Source: Lachnotalea sp. AF33-28 (GTDB lineage: Bacteria; Bacillota; Clostridia; Lachnospirales; Lachnospiraceae). Taken from it: a stretch of 59,879 nt of DNA. The stretch's first letter is position 1; each line of letters begins with the position of its first letter. Positions 34,353 through 43,614 of this stretch are shown here, one piece after another. The notes beneath the pieces are model-generated. The model did no database searches. It was not told the origin of the DNA and saw nothing but the letters and a program-made list of their open reading frames with translations. The stretch spans positions 527,002-586,880 of the forward strand of contig NZ_QUEE01000001.1 in assembly GCF_003477885.1 (NCBI RefSeq). Direction: 5' to 3'. The position numbers were made by a program, and so were the translations under genes.

Positions 34353-35933
34353 TCACAGATAATTATCCGGCAGATCGTTTTCCAGAAGTATTACCTTGGA
34401 TGCGCTGCCAGCATGTATGCCATCCGCGCGGCTAAGTCCTTCCTTCAGCCCATTTACCACAAACAGTTTATCCGGATCGAATCCGGCTTCCAGCGCGCCG
34501 TCCTTTATGGGCTTTGCCTGCTTTTCACCTACCAGTATGATAAAGTCCGCAGCGCCCGCAGCCTGTGTGCCGAAAATCTTATTATATTCGTACTGCTTCT
34601 CCCCCAGCTCCACCATGCCCGGCGTCAGCAGAATCCGGATTCCGTCGAATTGTTTCAGAACATCCAGCGCCGCCTTGGCTCCGCTGGGATTGGAATTGTA
34701 TGCGTCATCAATGATCAGGCCACGGGGACTTTTAATCAGCTGCAGACGGTGTTCGACTCCTTCCAGCCGCCGCACCTGCATGGTCAGGGCTTCCATCGAA
34801 ACGCCCAGCCGGTTGGCCACAGCGATCGCCCCCGCTATGTTCGTCACATTGTGGGCGCCAAGCAGTTTGGTGCTAAATTCCCACGCCTTCCCCGAACCGT
34901 CCTTCATCTTAAAGGAGGTGCCTTTGGAGGATACGCTTATGTCATAGGCGCGGTAATCGCAGCCGGGATACTCTGCGCCATAGGTCACAGACGTTTTGCC
35001 GGTCTCCCGCCGGCGGATATATTCGTTGTCATAATTAAGGAATGCAATGCCGTCTTCAGGGAGGGCATCCGCCAGTTCGAATTTTGTCTTAACCACATTT
35101 TCTATTGTTTGAAAGCTCTCCAGATGCTGCGGTCCGATGGAGGTGATCACACCGTAATCCGGATGTACCAGATCGCAGATCTCCTTTATATCCCCCACAT
35201 TCCTGGCGCCCATCTCGCAGAGAAAGATCTCATGGGTTGCCTTCAAATGCTCCCGTACGGTGATCACCACGCCCAGCGTGGTATTATAATTGCCCGGAGT
35301 CATCAGCACATTGTACTTCGCAGATAAAAGCTTGTATAGGTAATGCTTCACACTGGTTTTCCCGTAGCTGCCGGTGATTCCGACCACTTTAAGCTCTGGC
35401 ATGGACTCCAGTTTTTTCTCTGCCTCACGGTAAAAGTGCCGGCTGACCGCCTTTTCCACCGGCCGGTTCATGAAGTTGGAAAGCAGCACAATCTCGGGCG
35501 CAAGCACTCCAAAAAGCGGAACCGCAACGGACAGCAGCAGGTTATCATGAGTCAGCAGATTCTGCAGCAGAAAGACCGCGGCAAGAAAGGCGCCGGTCAC
35601 AACACCGGCAGTCACCATCATGCGGACCACACGTTTTGTCAGTTTCAGTGGGATTCTGGCTTCTCTCGGCCGGTTCCCCCAAGCTGTTAGGAGATTGAGC
35701 GCACAGGCGGCAAATAGGCCCGGCAAGCCGCCAAATAAGAGCAGCGGTATGGACAAAAGGAAGGCCAAAGACCGCCCGGTCATATCCCCCGCGTGCTCCT
35801 TCAGCCATTTTCTCTGTACATTGGGTTTGTAAGAGTTTTGCTGAAACATATGCAGACTATGCAGAAACAGCATCGAAAACCCTGCCAGAAATGTCACTAT
35901 ATACAGTATTGCAGCTATGATTGTCATCGTCAT
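34353..35933 (-). CDS. murF: MurF-type UDP-MurNAc-tripeptide D-Ala-D-Ala ligase with membrane N-terminus
   Basis: Adds the D-Ala-D-Ala made by Ddl to the muropeptide precursor. The first ~165 residues hold about four or five membrane segments (ILYIVTFLAGFSMLFLHSL, FLLSIPLLLFGGLPGLF, VTGAFLAAVFLLQ, LSVAVPLFGVLAPEIVL) in place of the usual MurF substrate-binding domain. The Mur-ligase core follows: VVGITGSYGKTSVK (P-loop at ~190), FLCEMGARNVGDI, HNVTNIAGAIAVA and DDAYNSNPSGAKAAL. Length is 526 residues. It lies directly upstream of ddl (63-base gap), which supports the substrate assignment, although the altered N-terminus leaves room for another Mur-ligase role. Confidence 0.88.
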   Translation of the reverse strand: MTMTIIAAILYIVTFLAGFSMLFLHSLHMFQQNSYKPNVQRKWLKEHAGDMTGRSLAFLLSIPLLLFGGLPGLFAACALNLLTAWGNRPREARIPLKLTKRVVRMMVTAGVVTGAFLAAVFLLQNLLTHDNLLLSVAVPLFGVLAPEIVLLSNFMNRPVEKAVSRHFYREAEKKLESMPELKVVGITGSYGKTSVKHYLYKLLSAKYNVLMTPGNYNTTLGVVITVREHLKATHEIFLCEMGARNVGDIKEICDLVHPDYGVITSIGPQHLESFQTIENVVKTKFELADALPEDGIAFLNYDNEYIRRRETGKTSVTYGAEYPGCDYRAYDISVSSKGTSFKMKDGSGKAWEFSTKLLGAHNVTNIAGAIAVANRLGVSMEALTMQVRRLEGVEHRLQLIKSPRGLIIDDAYNSNPSGAKAALDVLKQFDGIRILLTPGMVELGEKQYEYNKIFGTQAAGAADFIILVGEKQAKPIKDGALEAGFDPDKLFVVNGLKEGLSRADGIHAGSASKVILLENDLPDNYL

Positions 35934-35984
35934 CCCCGTTTCCGCGCCGGTATCCCGCCGCTTTTAATTGCCTGCATATCCGTA

Positions 35985-36752
35985 TCAGGCTGAAAAATAA
36001 GAATCCAGCACTCTGCAAACAAAATCCGGCTGCTCCAGATAGGAGTAATGTCCGGCGCCTTTTACCACCACCAGGCCGCTGTCTTTTATCCTATTCTCCA
36101 TAATCCTGGCATCGGACAGAGGCGTCGCAGTGTCCATATCGCCCCAGATTAACAGGACGGGCTGCTTAATGGAGGATAACAGAGGCTCCAGATCCTCATT
36201 GACCACCTTTACAAGTGTCTGGCGCATCACAGGCGTCGCGCTGTTGTAGTCGGCGGATCCGTGGCTGCGGCGGTAATTCTCCAACGCGTCGGGATAGAGT
36301 TTTTTCACAACCCCGATGCTTAAAATCTTTCTTCCTATTTTATAGAGCCTGGTTTTGAATTTCTGTTTCATGCTTTTCTTCGGCAGTATGCCCGCCGAAT
36401 CCACCAGCACCAGCTTCGTAAATTCCGCTGGGCTTTTCCCGCCGGTCACCATCTTAATGATCACGCGGCCTCCGAAGGAATGCCCCAACAGGCTGGTCTT
36501 CTTTATCCCCATAACTGCCAGAAATTCCCGCACGAAATCCACATAGTCATCCACACACCACGGCTCTTTCGGCTCTTCTGTTTCACCGAAGCCGGGCATA
36601 TCCAGCGCGAAGACTCTGTGGGCCCTGCTCAAATGCCCGATCAGCTGCTGAAACAGGCCGATATTGGAACCCCAGCCGTGCAGCAGCAGGATGCTGTCCC
36701 CTTCTCCGGCCTCAATGTAATTGGTTTTTATACCCTTTATTAAAATCTGCAT
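35985..36752 (-). CDS. Alpha/beta hydrolase
   Basis: A 255-residue cytoplasmic hydrolase of unknown substrate. Oxyanion region LLLHGWGSN near 23-31, nucleophile elbow LLGHSFGGR with Ser at about 95, a Lys/Arg-rich cap (KKSMKQKFKTRLYKIGRKIL), catalytic Asp near LLIWGDMD, and His in GAGHYSYLEQP. AAAAGGTG precedes the ATG. It is the first gene of an operon with murF and ddl, so a link to cell-wall precursor metabolism is possible, but the sequence does not show one. Confidence 0.88.
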   Translation of the reverse strand: MQILIKGIKTNYIEAGEGDSILLLHGWGSNIGLFQQLIGHLSRAHRVFALDMPGFGETEEPKEPWCVDDYVDFVREFLAVMGIKKTSLLGHSFGGRVIIKMVTGGKSPAEFTKLVLVDSAGILPKKSMKQKFKTRLYKIGRKILSIGVVKKLYPDALENYRRSHGSADYNSATPVMRQTLVKVVNEDLEPLLSSIKQPVLLIWGDMDTATPLSDARIMENRIKDSGLVVVKGAGHYSYLEQPDFVCRVLDSYFSA

Positions 36753-36832
36753 ATGTTCACCTTTTCGGAATGGATCCGTTCTATTTAGTCATCCGGCTGG
36801 GCCGGACATGGCCCTATTGGGCGCTATATTAC

Positions 36833-36862
36833 ATTATATGTTTATGTCAAAGCAGTTGTCAA
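36833..36862 (-). promoter_or_regulatory. Sigma-A promoter of the hydrolase-murF-ddl operon
   Basis: TTGACA (36857-36862), 18-base spacer, TATAAT (36833-36838), about 75 bases before the hydrolase ATG. A second TTGACA at 36845-36850 sits inside the spacer. Confidence 0.7.
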
Positions 36863-36890
36863 GGAAGATGGCGGTGTAAAATAAAGTTAT

Positions 36891-37100
36891 GGTTACTGAT
36901 CACAGCTGTCGTAAACTTCCCGCACATGGCGGGGCAGAGTATGGTCCTCATTGGGACACGCTCTCGCTCCGTGAAGCGCGCAGCGGTTCTAACGCTGCAA
37001 ACTACGCAGCGAAAGAACCGGCGGGCTTCAAGGGATCCCAATGAGGACCATACTCTGCCCCGCCATGTGCTGCTTTACCGCCAACTGTGAATAGTAACAA
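36891..37100. repeat. Palindromic intergenic element with 35-bp perfect inverted repeats
   Basis: Arms 36922-36956 and 37036-37070 are perfectly complementary over 35 bp (core ATGGCGGGGCAGAGTATGG); similarity continues less perfectly outward to TCACAG / CTGTGA near 36900 and 37088. The 79-base interior has further imperfect pairing (GAAGCGCGCAGCGGTTCT with AGAACCGGCGGGCTTC). Single-arm relatives occur at 7183-7237 and 38551-38608. No transposase is present; it resembles a small non-autonomous (MITE-like) or REP-type element. The rest of the 617-base gap 36753-37369 holds the operon promoter, a further TTACTGTTCACAGC match near 37125, and the dehydrogenase terminator. Confidence 0.75.
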
Positions 37101-37275
37101 GTTATGGTATTAGAAGGTTACACTTACTGTTCACAGCCGCCATTTTTGCAATATAAACAGCCCTGCATGTGCGCGGCTGCTTTTTCTACATTATTATATA
37201 GGGAATAAATTGCTGATTACAGTGCAAAAGAAGGCAGTTTTATGGCAAAACGTGCACAGGTTACGGGACAGCAAA

Positions 37276-37324
37276 AGCCGCATCGGCATGGCGGATTTCT
37301 CGTCCGGGGTACACCGATGCGGCT
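37276..37324 (-). terminator. Terminator of the dehydrogenase gene
   Basis: AGCCGCATCGG (37276-37286) pairs with CCGATGCGGCT (37314-37324); on the minus strand the stem is followed by TTTTGC. It lies about 45 bases past the stop. Confidence 0.55.
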
Positions 37325-37369
37325 GCTTCTTACTGCCGGTCTGATCCGGCCTATGGGTTACTATATGAC

Positions 37370-38317
37370 TTACAGGATCACATTTTTCTGATTGCCGTCC
37401 ATCCACGCGGTGATATTGTCAAACACAATCTTTGCCCTTGCTTCCATGGACTCAGCGGAAGCGAACGCTACATGAGGGGTTACAATCGTATTTTTACTGT
37501 TTAACAGCGGATGGCTTGTCTCTAACGGGGGCTCTGCCTCAAAGACATCGATGCCGGCGCCGGCCAGACGTCCTTCGTTCAGCGCATCCGCCAGAGCCTG
37601 GGAATCCACCACAGGGCCGCGGGCCGCATTGATCAGATATGCGCCTTTCTTCATCTTAGCTATGGATTCGGCGTTGATCAGGCCCCGGGATTCGTCATTC
37701 AGAGGGCAGTGAAGCGATACAATATCGGAACGCTGCAGGAGTTCATCCAGAGAAACGTACTCCACCCCTTCCGGTTCATTGCCGGTCACATGGCGTTTAT
37801 AGGCCAGCACTTTGCAGCCGAACGCCCGGCACAGCTCTGCCACACGCATGCCGATAGCTCCTGCGCCCACGATGCCGACGGTCTTTCCGCCAAGTTCGCA
37901 GCCCACTAAGCCGTCCTTTGTCTGGCCTGCACGGCAGCGCGCCTCCACCTGGGGGACATTGCGAAGCAGCGAAAGCATCATGCAGACCGTCAGCTCCGCC
38001 ACCGCCTGTGTGGAATAACCTGCGGCATTGCTCACTTTCACTCCCTTTGCGCGGGCGGCATTAAGATCCACATGATCCACTCCGGTAAATGCTACATCGA
38101 TAAATTTCAGATTCGTGCAGGCCTCTATCACCTGACCGGACAGCGGCATATTGGCAATCATGATCACATCCGCATCCTTCGCCCGCTCTATCTGCACCGC
38201 CGGATCCGTATCCTTCGGATAAGCCGTAAAGCTGTGACCGGCCGCTGCCAGCGGCGCCGCACACTCCTTAAGCACTTCTTCAGGCACCCCCAATGATTCC
38301 AGTAATACAATCTTCAT
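37370..38317 (-). CDS. D-isomer 2-hydroxyacid dehydrogenase
   Basis: NAD-dependent reductase of 2-oxo acids or phosphoglycerate-type substrates. The 315-residue protein has the substrate-domain start KIVLLESLGVP, the nucleotide fold with GKTVGIVGAGAIGMRVAELCRA (GxGxxG at about 146-151), catalytic Arg in NAARGPVVD, Glu in GIDVFEAEPP and His in TPHVAFASAE. GGAGG precedes the ATG at 38317. It lacks the C-terminal ACT domain of many SerA proteins, so hydroxypyruvate, glyoxylate or another acid may be the substrate. It appears to be a single-gene unit. Confidence 0.9.
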   Translation of the reverse strand: MKIVLLESLGVPEEVLKECAAPLAAAGHSFTAYPKDTDPAVQIERAKDADVIMIANMPLSGQVIEACTNLKFIDVAFTGVDHVDLNAARAKGVKVSNAAGYSTQAVAELTVCMMLSLLRNVPQVEARCRAGQTKDGLVGCELGGKTVGIVGAGAIGMRVAELCRAFGCKVLAYKRHVTGNEPEGVEYVSLDELLQRSDIVSLHCPLNDESRGLINAESIAKMKKGAYLINAARGPVVDSQALADALNEGRLAGAGIDVFEAEPPLETSHPLLNSKNTIVTPHVAFASAESMEARAKIVFDNITAWMDGNQKNVIL

Positions 38318-38482
38318 TCTAACCTCCACCTTTCTTTCGCCATGCCGGTTAAGCCAGCGCATGGCGCCCTGTTTTAGTTCTGTGTCCGGCCCTTCCATAC
38401 CGTTTCAGTTTACGGGCGGCAAGGCGCCCGATTTGCCTGCTGCGAAGGGCTTTTCTCCGTGTTTCCCGGACAGCTACTTCTA

Positions 38483-38511
38483 AGCTTACTACAATTGACG
38501 CCCCAGTGCAA
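38483..38511 (-). promoter_or_regulatory. Possible promoter of the dehydrogenase gene
   Basis: TTGCAC (38506-38511), 17-base spacer, TAAGCT (38483-38488). Only moderate matches; the leader would be about 160 bases. Confidence 0.35.
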
Positions 38512-38550
38512 CCGCTGTTAGATAAGATGTTTGACGCCGGATGTTCTGCA

Positions 38551-38608
38551 GTCACTATTCACGGCTGCAGTTAAAGCAGCGCATGCAGGGGCAGAGTATG
38601 GTCCTCAT
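38551..38608 (+). repeat. Dispersed intergenic repeat, copy 3
   Basis: The stretch closely follows one arm of the 36.9-37.1 kb element (ACTATTCAC..., then TAAAGCAGCGCATG, then GGGGCAGAGTATGGTCCTCAT). It ends six bases before the uvrA stop codon, so it may serve as part of the uvrA 3' end. Confidence 0.65.
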
Positions 38609-38613
38609 ACAGC

Positions 38614-41445
38614 TTATTGCCGGAGATATTTGGCAACATACTGGCCGGTATAGGAAATGGGATTTGCCGCCACTTCCTCCGGCGTTCCCTGCGCGATCAC
38701 GGTGCCGCCGCGGTCTCCGCCTTCCGGTCCGATATCGATGATATAATCGGCAGTCTTGATCACATCCAGGTTATGTTCTATCACCACCACGGTGTTGCCG
38801 CCTTCGCTTAAACGCTTCAGTATCTCGATGAGCTTGTGCACATCCGCGAAATGCAGGCCTGTGGTGGGCTCGTCCAGGATATAAATGGTCTTGCCGGTGC
38901 TTCTGCGGCTGAGCTCTGTGGCCAGCTTTATCCTCTGCGCCTCGCCGCCGGACAGCGTTGTGGACGGCTGTCCCAGCCGGATATAGGACAGCCCCACATC
39001 GTTGAGCGTCTCTATCTTGCGGCGTATGGAGGGAACATTTTCAAAGAAATCCAGCGCCTCTTCCACCGTCATGTTCAGCACATCATAGATGCTCTTTCCT
39101 TTATATTTCACGTCCAGCGTTTCCCGGTTATAGCGCTTGCCTCCGCAGACCTCACAGGGCACATATACATCGGGAAGGAAATGCATCTCAATCTTCAGGA
39201 TACCGTCGCCGCCGCAGGCTTCACAGCGGCCGCCCTTCACATTAAAGCTGAATCTGCCCTTGCTGTAGCCCTTGGCCTTGGCATCTGCGGTGGACGCGAA
39301 AAGGTCGCGGATCAGATCGAACACGCCGGTATAGGTGGCCGGGTTGGACCGGGGGGTGCGCCCTATGGGGGACTGATCGATGGCGATGACCTTATCGAGC
39401 TGTTCCACTCCCAGGATCTCATCGTGCTTTCCGGGTATAATCCTCGCGCGGTTTAATTTCCTGGCAAGTGACTTATAGAGGATCTCATTGACCAGAGAGC
39501 TCTTGCCCGAACCGGACACGCCGGTCACGCAGGTCATCACTCCCAGCGGGAAGTTGACATCGATATTTTTCAGGTTATTTTCCCTGGCCCCTTTTACCGT
39601 AAGAAAGCCGGTGGGCGCTTTTCTTTCCCTCGGAACCGGTATCTTCATCCGGCCACTTAGGTATGCGCCGGTGATGGATTTCCTGTTTTTCATGATCTGC
39701 TGCGCAGTTCCCTGTGCGATCACTTCACCGCCGTGTTCTCCGGCGCCTGGACCGATATCCACCACCCAGTCGGCGGCCAGCATCGTGTCTTCATCGTGTT
39801 CCACAACGATCACGCTGTTGCCCAGGTCGCGCAGATGCAGCAATGTTTTGAGCAGTTTGTCGTTATCGCGCTGGTGCAGCCCGATGCTGGGCTCGTCCAG
39901 TATATAGGCCACGCCTACCAGGCCGGAACCGATCTGAGTGGCGAGACGGATTCTCTGCGCTTCACCGCCGGACAGCGAGCCGGTGGCTCTTGAAAGTGTC
40001 AGATACTCCAGCCCCACATCCACCAGGAATCCGATCCTAGCCCGGATCTCCTTGAGTATTTGGTCTCCGATGGCGTGCTGCATGGGTGTCAGCTCCATAT
40101 GCTCCATAAATTCCTTCAATGACACGATGGACATGGAGGTCATCTGGTAAATGTTGATTCCTCCCACGGTGACGGCCAGCGAGGTGGGCTTTAGCCTCTG
40201 ACCGTGGCAGACCGGGCAGGGGCTGATTCGCATAAAGGTTTCGTATTCCGCCTTGGAAGATTCGGATGAGGTTTCACGGTAACGGCGCTCCACATTTTTG
40301 ACCAGACCTTCGAAAGCCACATCATAGACACCCTCTCCGCGCATGCCGCGGTAGTGCACCTTTACCTCTTTGCCGTCGGTTCCATGGATCAGGACATGCT
40401 TGATCCGCTCCGGATAATCCTTGAATGGCGTATTCAGGTCGAATTTATATTCCTTTGCCAGCGCATCCAGTATGGCCCTGGTAAAGCTTCCCTTATCGGT
40501 GCAGGACTGCCATCCCATAACCGCGATAGCCCCCTGTGCGATGCTTAAGGACTGGTCCGGAATCATCAGGTCCGGATCAAATTCCATCTTATATCCCAGG
40601 CCCAGACACTCCGGACAGGCGCCAAAAGGATTGTTGAAGGAAAAGCTTCTGGGCTCCACCTCATCGATGCTGATACCGCAGTCCGGACAGGAGAAGCTCT
40701 GGCTGAAATTCATGGGCTCTCCGCCGATCACGTCCACCGTCATCAGACCTTCCGACAGCTGCATTACATTCTCTATGGAGTCTGTCAGGCGCTTCTGTAT
40801 GCCGGGCTTAATCACCAGGCGGTCCACCACCACCTCGATGTTATGTTTGATATTTTTATCCAGCTGGATCTCTTCGCTAAGCTCATACATACTGCCGTCC
40901 ACGCGGACGCGCACATAGCCGCTTCTCTTGGCGTGATCCAGCACTTTCTCATGGCGTCCCTTGCGGCCGCGCACCACCGGCGCCAGGAGCTGTATCCTGG
41001 TCTGCTCCGGCAGCTCCATCAGCGCATCCACCATCTGATCCACGGTCTGCTTTTTGATTTCTCTGCCGCATTTGGGGCAGTGGGGAATACCGATGCGCGC
41101 ATAGAGCAGTCTCAGATAATCGTAAATCTCCGTCACGGTTCCCACCGTAGACCGCGGGTTGCGGTTGGTGGATTTCTGATCGATGGAGATCGCGGGGGGC
41201 AGGCCTTCTATGCTCTCCACATTGGGCTTTTCCATCTGCCCCAGAAACTGCCGTGCATAGGAAGAGAGGGATTCCATATACCTCCTCTGCCCCTCCGCAT
41301 AGATCGTATCAAATGCCAGTGAAGACTTTCCTGAACCGCTAAGACCTGTCAGCACCACCAGCTGGTCCCTGGGGATATCCACAGACAGGTTGTGCAGATT
41401 ATTTTCGTTTGCGCCTCTGATTTTAATGTATTGTTTCCTCGCCAT
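38614..41445 (-). CDS. uvrA: Excinuclease ABC subunit A
   Basis: Damage-recognition ATPase of nucleotide excision repair; dimerises and loads UvrB. The 943-residue protein has two ABC units: Walker A LTGLSGSGKSSLAFDT and VTGVSGSGKSSLVNEI, signatures LSGGEAQRIRLATQIG and LSGGEAQRIKLATELS, and zinc-finger pairs (CPKCGREI, CPDCGISIDE with CPECLGLG, and CEACGGDG with CEVCGGKR). GAGGAATAGGAA precedes the ATG, which starts three bases after the uvrB stop: the uvrBA pair is one operon. Confidence 0.98.
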   Translation of the reverse strand: MARKQYIKIRGANENNLHNLSVDIPRDQLVVLTGLSGSGKSSLAFDTIYAEGQRRYMESLSSYARQFLGQMEKPNVESIEGLPPAISIDQKSTNRNPRSTVGTVTEIYDYLRLLYARIGIPHCPKCGREIKKQTVDQMVDALMELPEQTRIQLLAPVVRGRKGRHEKVLDHAKRSGYVRVRVDGSMYELSEEIQLDKNIKHNIEVVVDRLVIKPGIQKRLTDSIENVMQLSEGLMTVDVIGGEPMNFSQSFSCPDCGISIDEVEPRSFSFNNPFGACPECLGLGYKMEFDPDLMIPDQSLSIAQGAIAVMGWQSCTDKGSFTRAILDALAKEYKFDLNTPFKDYPERIKHVLIHGTDGKEVKVHYRGMRGEGVYDVAFEGLVKNVERRYRETSSESSKAEYETFMRISPCPVCHGQRLKPTSLAVTVGGINIYQMTSMSIVSLKEFMEHMELTPMQHAIGDQILKEIRARIGFLVDVGLEYLTLSRATGSLSGGEAQRIRLATQIGSGLVGVAYILDEPSIGLHQRDNDKLLKTLLHLRDLGNSVIVVEHDEDTMLAADWVVDIGPGAGEHGGEVIAQGTAQQIMKNRKSITGAYLSGRMKIPVPRERKAPTGFLTVKGARENNLKNIDVNFPLGVMTCVTGVSGSGKSSLVNEILYKSLARKLNRARIIPGKHDEILGVEQLDKVIAIDQSPIGRTPRSNPATYTGVFDLIRDLFASTADAKAKGYSKGRFSFNVKGGRCEACGGDGILKIEMHFLPDVYVPCEVCGGKRYNRETLDVKYKGKSIYDVLNMTVEEALDFFENVPSIRRKIETLNDVGLSYIRLGQPSTTLSGGEAQRIKLATELSRRSTGKTIYILDEPTTGLHFADVHKLIEILKRLSEGGNTVVVIEHNLDVIKTADYIIDIGPEGGDRGGTVIAQGTPEEVAANPISYTGQYVAKYLRQ

Positions 41446-41448
41446 TTC

Positions 41449-43434
41449 CTATTCCTCATTTAACAGTATTTTTTTCAGTTCCATCATCTGGTCGCGCAGA
41501 TGGGCCGCCTCTTCGAAATTCAGTTCCGCCGCGGCCTGGTGCATCCTCTTCTTGAGTTCTGTGATCAGCTTGTTCAGTTCCTTCGCATCCATGGATTCCG
41601 GATCTTTATCCAGCTTCATGGATTTCCTGGTATCCACCGCCTTGGAGATGCTGATCAGATCACGGACGGCTTTTTTAATGGATACGGGGGTGATGCCATG
41701 TTCTTTGTTGTACTCCTGCTGGATTCTGCGGCGGCGGTTCGTCTCCTCTATCGCCATCCGCATGGAATCCGTGATCTTGTCTGCATACATGATGACATGT
41801 CCTTCCGAATTACGGGCCGCACGGCCTACCGTCTGGATCAGCGAAGTCTCCGAACGGAGGAAGCCTTCCTTATCCGCATCCAGTATGGCCACCAGGCTGA
41901 TCTCCGGAATGTCGAGCCCCTCACGCAGCAGGTTGATGCCCACCAGGACATCGAATACATCCATACGCATATCGCGGATGATCTCGGAGCGCTCCAGCGT
42001 ATCGATATCCGAGTGCAGATACTTCACACGGATGCCGACCTCCCTCATATAATCGGTCAGATCCTCCGCCATGCGTTTGGTGAGTGTTGTAACCAGCACT
42101 TTATTCTTCCTGGCAACCTCTTTGTTCACCTCGGATACCAGGTCGTCGATCTGCCCTTCCACGGGCTTCACGGTAATCTCGGGATCCAGGAGTCCTGTGG
42201 GACGGATGATCTGCTCCACGCGCAGCATCTCATGCTCCTTCTCATAGACATTCGGCGTAGCGGATACGAACATCAGCTGATCGATCTTGCTCTCAAACTC
42301 GCCAAAATTCAAGGGCCGGTTGTCCAGCGCGGAGGGCAGCCGGAAACCGTAATCCACCAGCGTGGTCTTTCTGGACCGGTCGCCGGCATACATTCCCCGG
42401 ATCTGGGGCACGGTTATATGGGATTCGTCTATAATCATCAGAAACTCATCCGGAAAATAGTCGATCAGCGTATGGGGCGGCTGTCCGGGCTTCAGGCCGG
42501 TGAGATGCCTGGAGTAGTTCTCAATGCCGGAACAGAATCCGGTTTCTCGCATCATCTCCACATCGAATCTGGTGCGCTCCGCAATCCTCTGCGCCTCCAG
42601 CAGCTTGTCCTCGCTCTTAAAGTAAGCGATCCGCTCCTCCAGCTCCTCTTCAATCTGCCTGGCGGCCCTGTCCAGTTCCTCTTTGGGTACCACGTAGTGG
42701 GACGCAGGAAAGATCGCGATATGCTGCATCTGGCTCTTGATCTCGCCTGTCAGCGTATCGATCTCCGTAATCCGGTCCACCTCATCGCCGAAGAATTCCA
42801 CACGGAAAGCATTTTCCCCGGAATCTGCCGGAAAGATCTCCAGGACATCCCCATGCACGCGGAAGGTGCCGCGCCGAAAATCCATCTCGTTACGGGTATA
42901 CTGGATATCGATCAGCTTATGGATCACCTCGTCCCGGTCCTTGATCATGCCCGGCCGAAGCGAGATCACCATGTTCTTATAGTCGATCGGGCTGCCCAGT
43001 CCGTATATGCAGGATACCGACGCCACTATGATCACATCGCTGCGCTCTGCGAGCGCCGAGGTAGCGGAGTGGCGGAGCTTGTCGATCTCATCGTTGATGG
43101 CGGAATCCTTTTCGATGTAGGTGTCGGTTGAGGGGACGTAGGCTTCGGGTTGGTAGTAGTCGTAGTAGGATACAAAGTACTCCACTGCATTCTCCGGGAA
43201 GAACTCTTTAAACTCGCCGTAGAGCTGGGCAGCGAGGGTTTTATTGTGGGCGATGATCAGCGTTGGCTTCTGTAATTGCTGGATTACATTTGCCATGGTA
43301 AAAGTCTTTCCAGACCCTGTAACCCCTAATAGAGTCTGGAATTGATTGCCTTCCATAAACCCGTTTACCAGAGCTTCTATAGCCTGCGGCTGGTCGCCGG
43401 TTGGCTGGTATTCTGAGTGTAATTTGAACTCCAT
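41449..43434 (-). CDS. uvrB: Excinuclease ABC subunit B
   Basis: Damage-verifying helicase-like subunit of excision repair. The 661-residue protein has Walker A LLGVTGSGKTFTMANV, the beta-hairpin region YYDYYQPEAYVP, DEAD-like IIDESHITVPQ, motif VI TVGRAARNSEGHVIMYADK and the C-terminal UVR coiled-coil (LKKRMHQAAAELNFEEAAHLRDQ) that contacts UvrC. AAAGGA lies about ten bases before the ATG. Upstream are a 110-bp palindrome, a -10 box and a LexA-like half-palindrome. Confidence 0.98.
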   Translation of the reverse strand: MEFKLHSEYQPTGDQPQAIEALVNGFMEGNQFQTLLGVTGSGKTFTMANVIQQLQKPTLIIAHNKTLAAQLYGEFKEFFPENAVEYFVSYYDYYQPEAYVPSTDTYIEKDSAINDEIDKLRHSATSALAERSDVIIVASVSCIYGLGSPIDYKNMVISLRPGMIKDRDEVIHKLIDIQYTRNEMDFRRGTFRVHGDVLEIFPADSGENAFRVEFFGDEVDRITEIDTLTGEIKSQMQHIAIFPASHYVVPKEELDRAARQIEEELEERIAYFKSEDKLLEAQRIAERTRFDVEMMRETGFCSGIENYSRHLTGLKPGQPPHTLIDYFPDEFLMIIDESHITVPQIRGMYAGDRSRKTTLVDYGFRLPSALDNRPLNFGEFESKIDQLMFVSATPNVYEKEHEMLRVEQIIRPTGLLDPEITVKPVEGQIDDLVSEVNKEVARKNKVLVTTLTKRMAEDLTDYMREVGIRVKYLHSDIDTLERSEIIRDMRMDVFDVLVGINLLREGLDIPEISLVAILDADKEGFLRSETSLIQTVGRAARNSEGHVIMYADKITDSMRMAIEETNRRRRIQQEYNKEHGITPVSIKKAVRDLISISKAVDTRKSMKLDKDPESMDAKELNKLITELKKRMHQAAAELNFEEAAHLRDQMMELKKILLNEE

Positions 43435-43450
43435 ATGCTATAATTCCTTT

Positions 43451-43560
43451 CTAGTGACCTGTGAAAAAAGAACGCCTATAGGCCCGAAATTCATAATCTG
43501 GCCTTTTATTTGCCGGTCCAATAGACGTACTTTTTTCATTTTACGAATGAAGGTCACTAG
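43451..43560. repeat. 110-bp imperfect palindrome in the uvrB leader
   Basis: The ends CTAGTGACCT (43451-43460) and AGGTCACTAG (43551-43560) are exact complements; inside, GAAAAAAGAACGCCTATAGG pairs imperfectly with the right half (ATAGACGTACTTTTTTC). It lies between the uvrB ATG and the upstream -10 box, so it is part of the leader RNA or a small palindromic insertion. Confidence 0.6.
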
Positions 43561-43562
43561 AA

Positions 43563-43614
43563 ATTATAACATACCTATTTATAAAAGTATAGGCACAGAA
43601 TCGAACATTTATTC
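43563..43614 (-). promoter_or_regulatory. uvrB promoter region with LexA-like box
   Basis: TATAAT on the minus strand at 43563-43568 has a poor -35 partner. About 35 bases upstream, 43603-43614 reads GAATAAATGTTC on the minus strand, one mismatch from the Gram-positive LexA (DinR) core GAAC-N4-GTTC. GGCACAGAA/TTCTGTGCC arms surround it. SOS control of uvrBA is known in Firmicutes. Confidence 0.45.

Noticed and set aside
37370..38317. VanH-type D-lactate dehydrogenase
   Set aside because: General 2-hydroxyacid dehydrogenase; not next to van genes and no D-Ala-D-Lac ligase present.
41500..43131. 543-codon open frame on the plus strand
   Set aside because: Lies antisense to uvrB, which has full family motifs; no ribosome site or protein-like pattern. 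A shadow frame, like similar long ones opposite the GH28, the 591-residue protein, sulfatase and purL genes.
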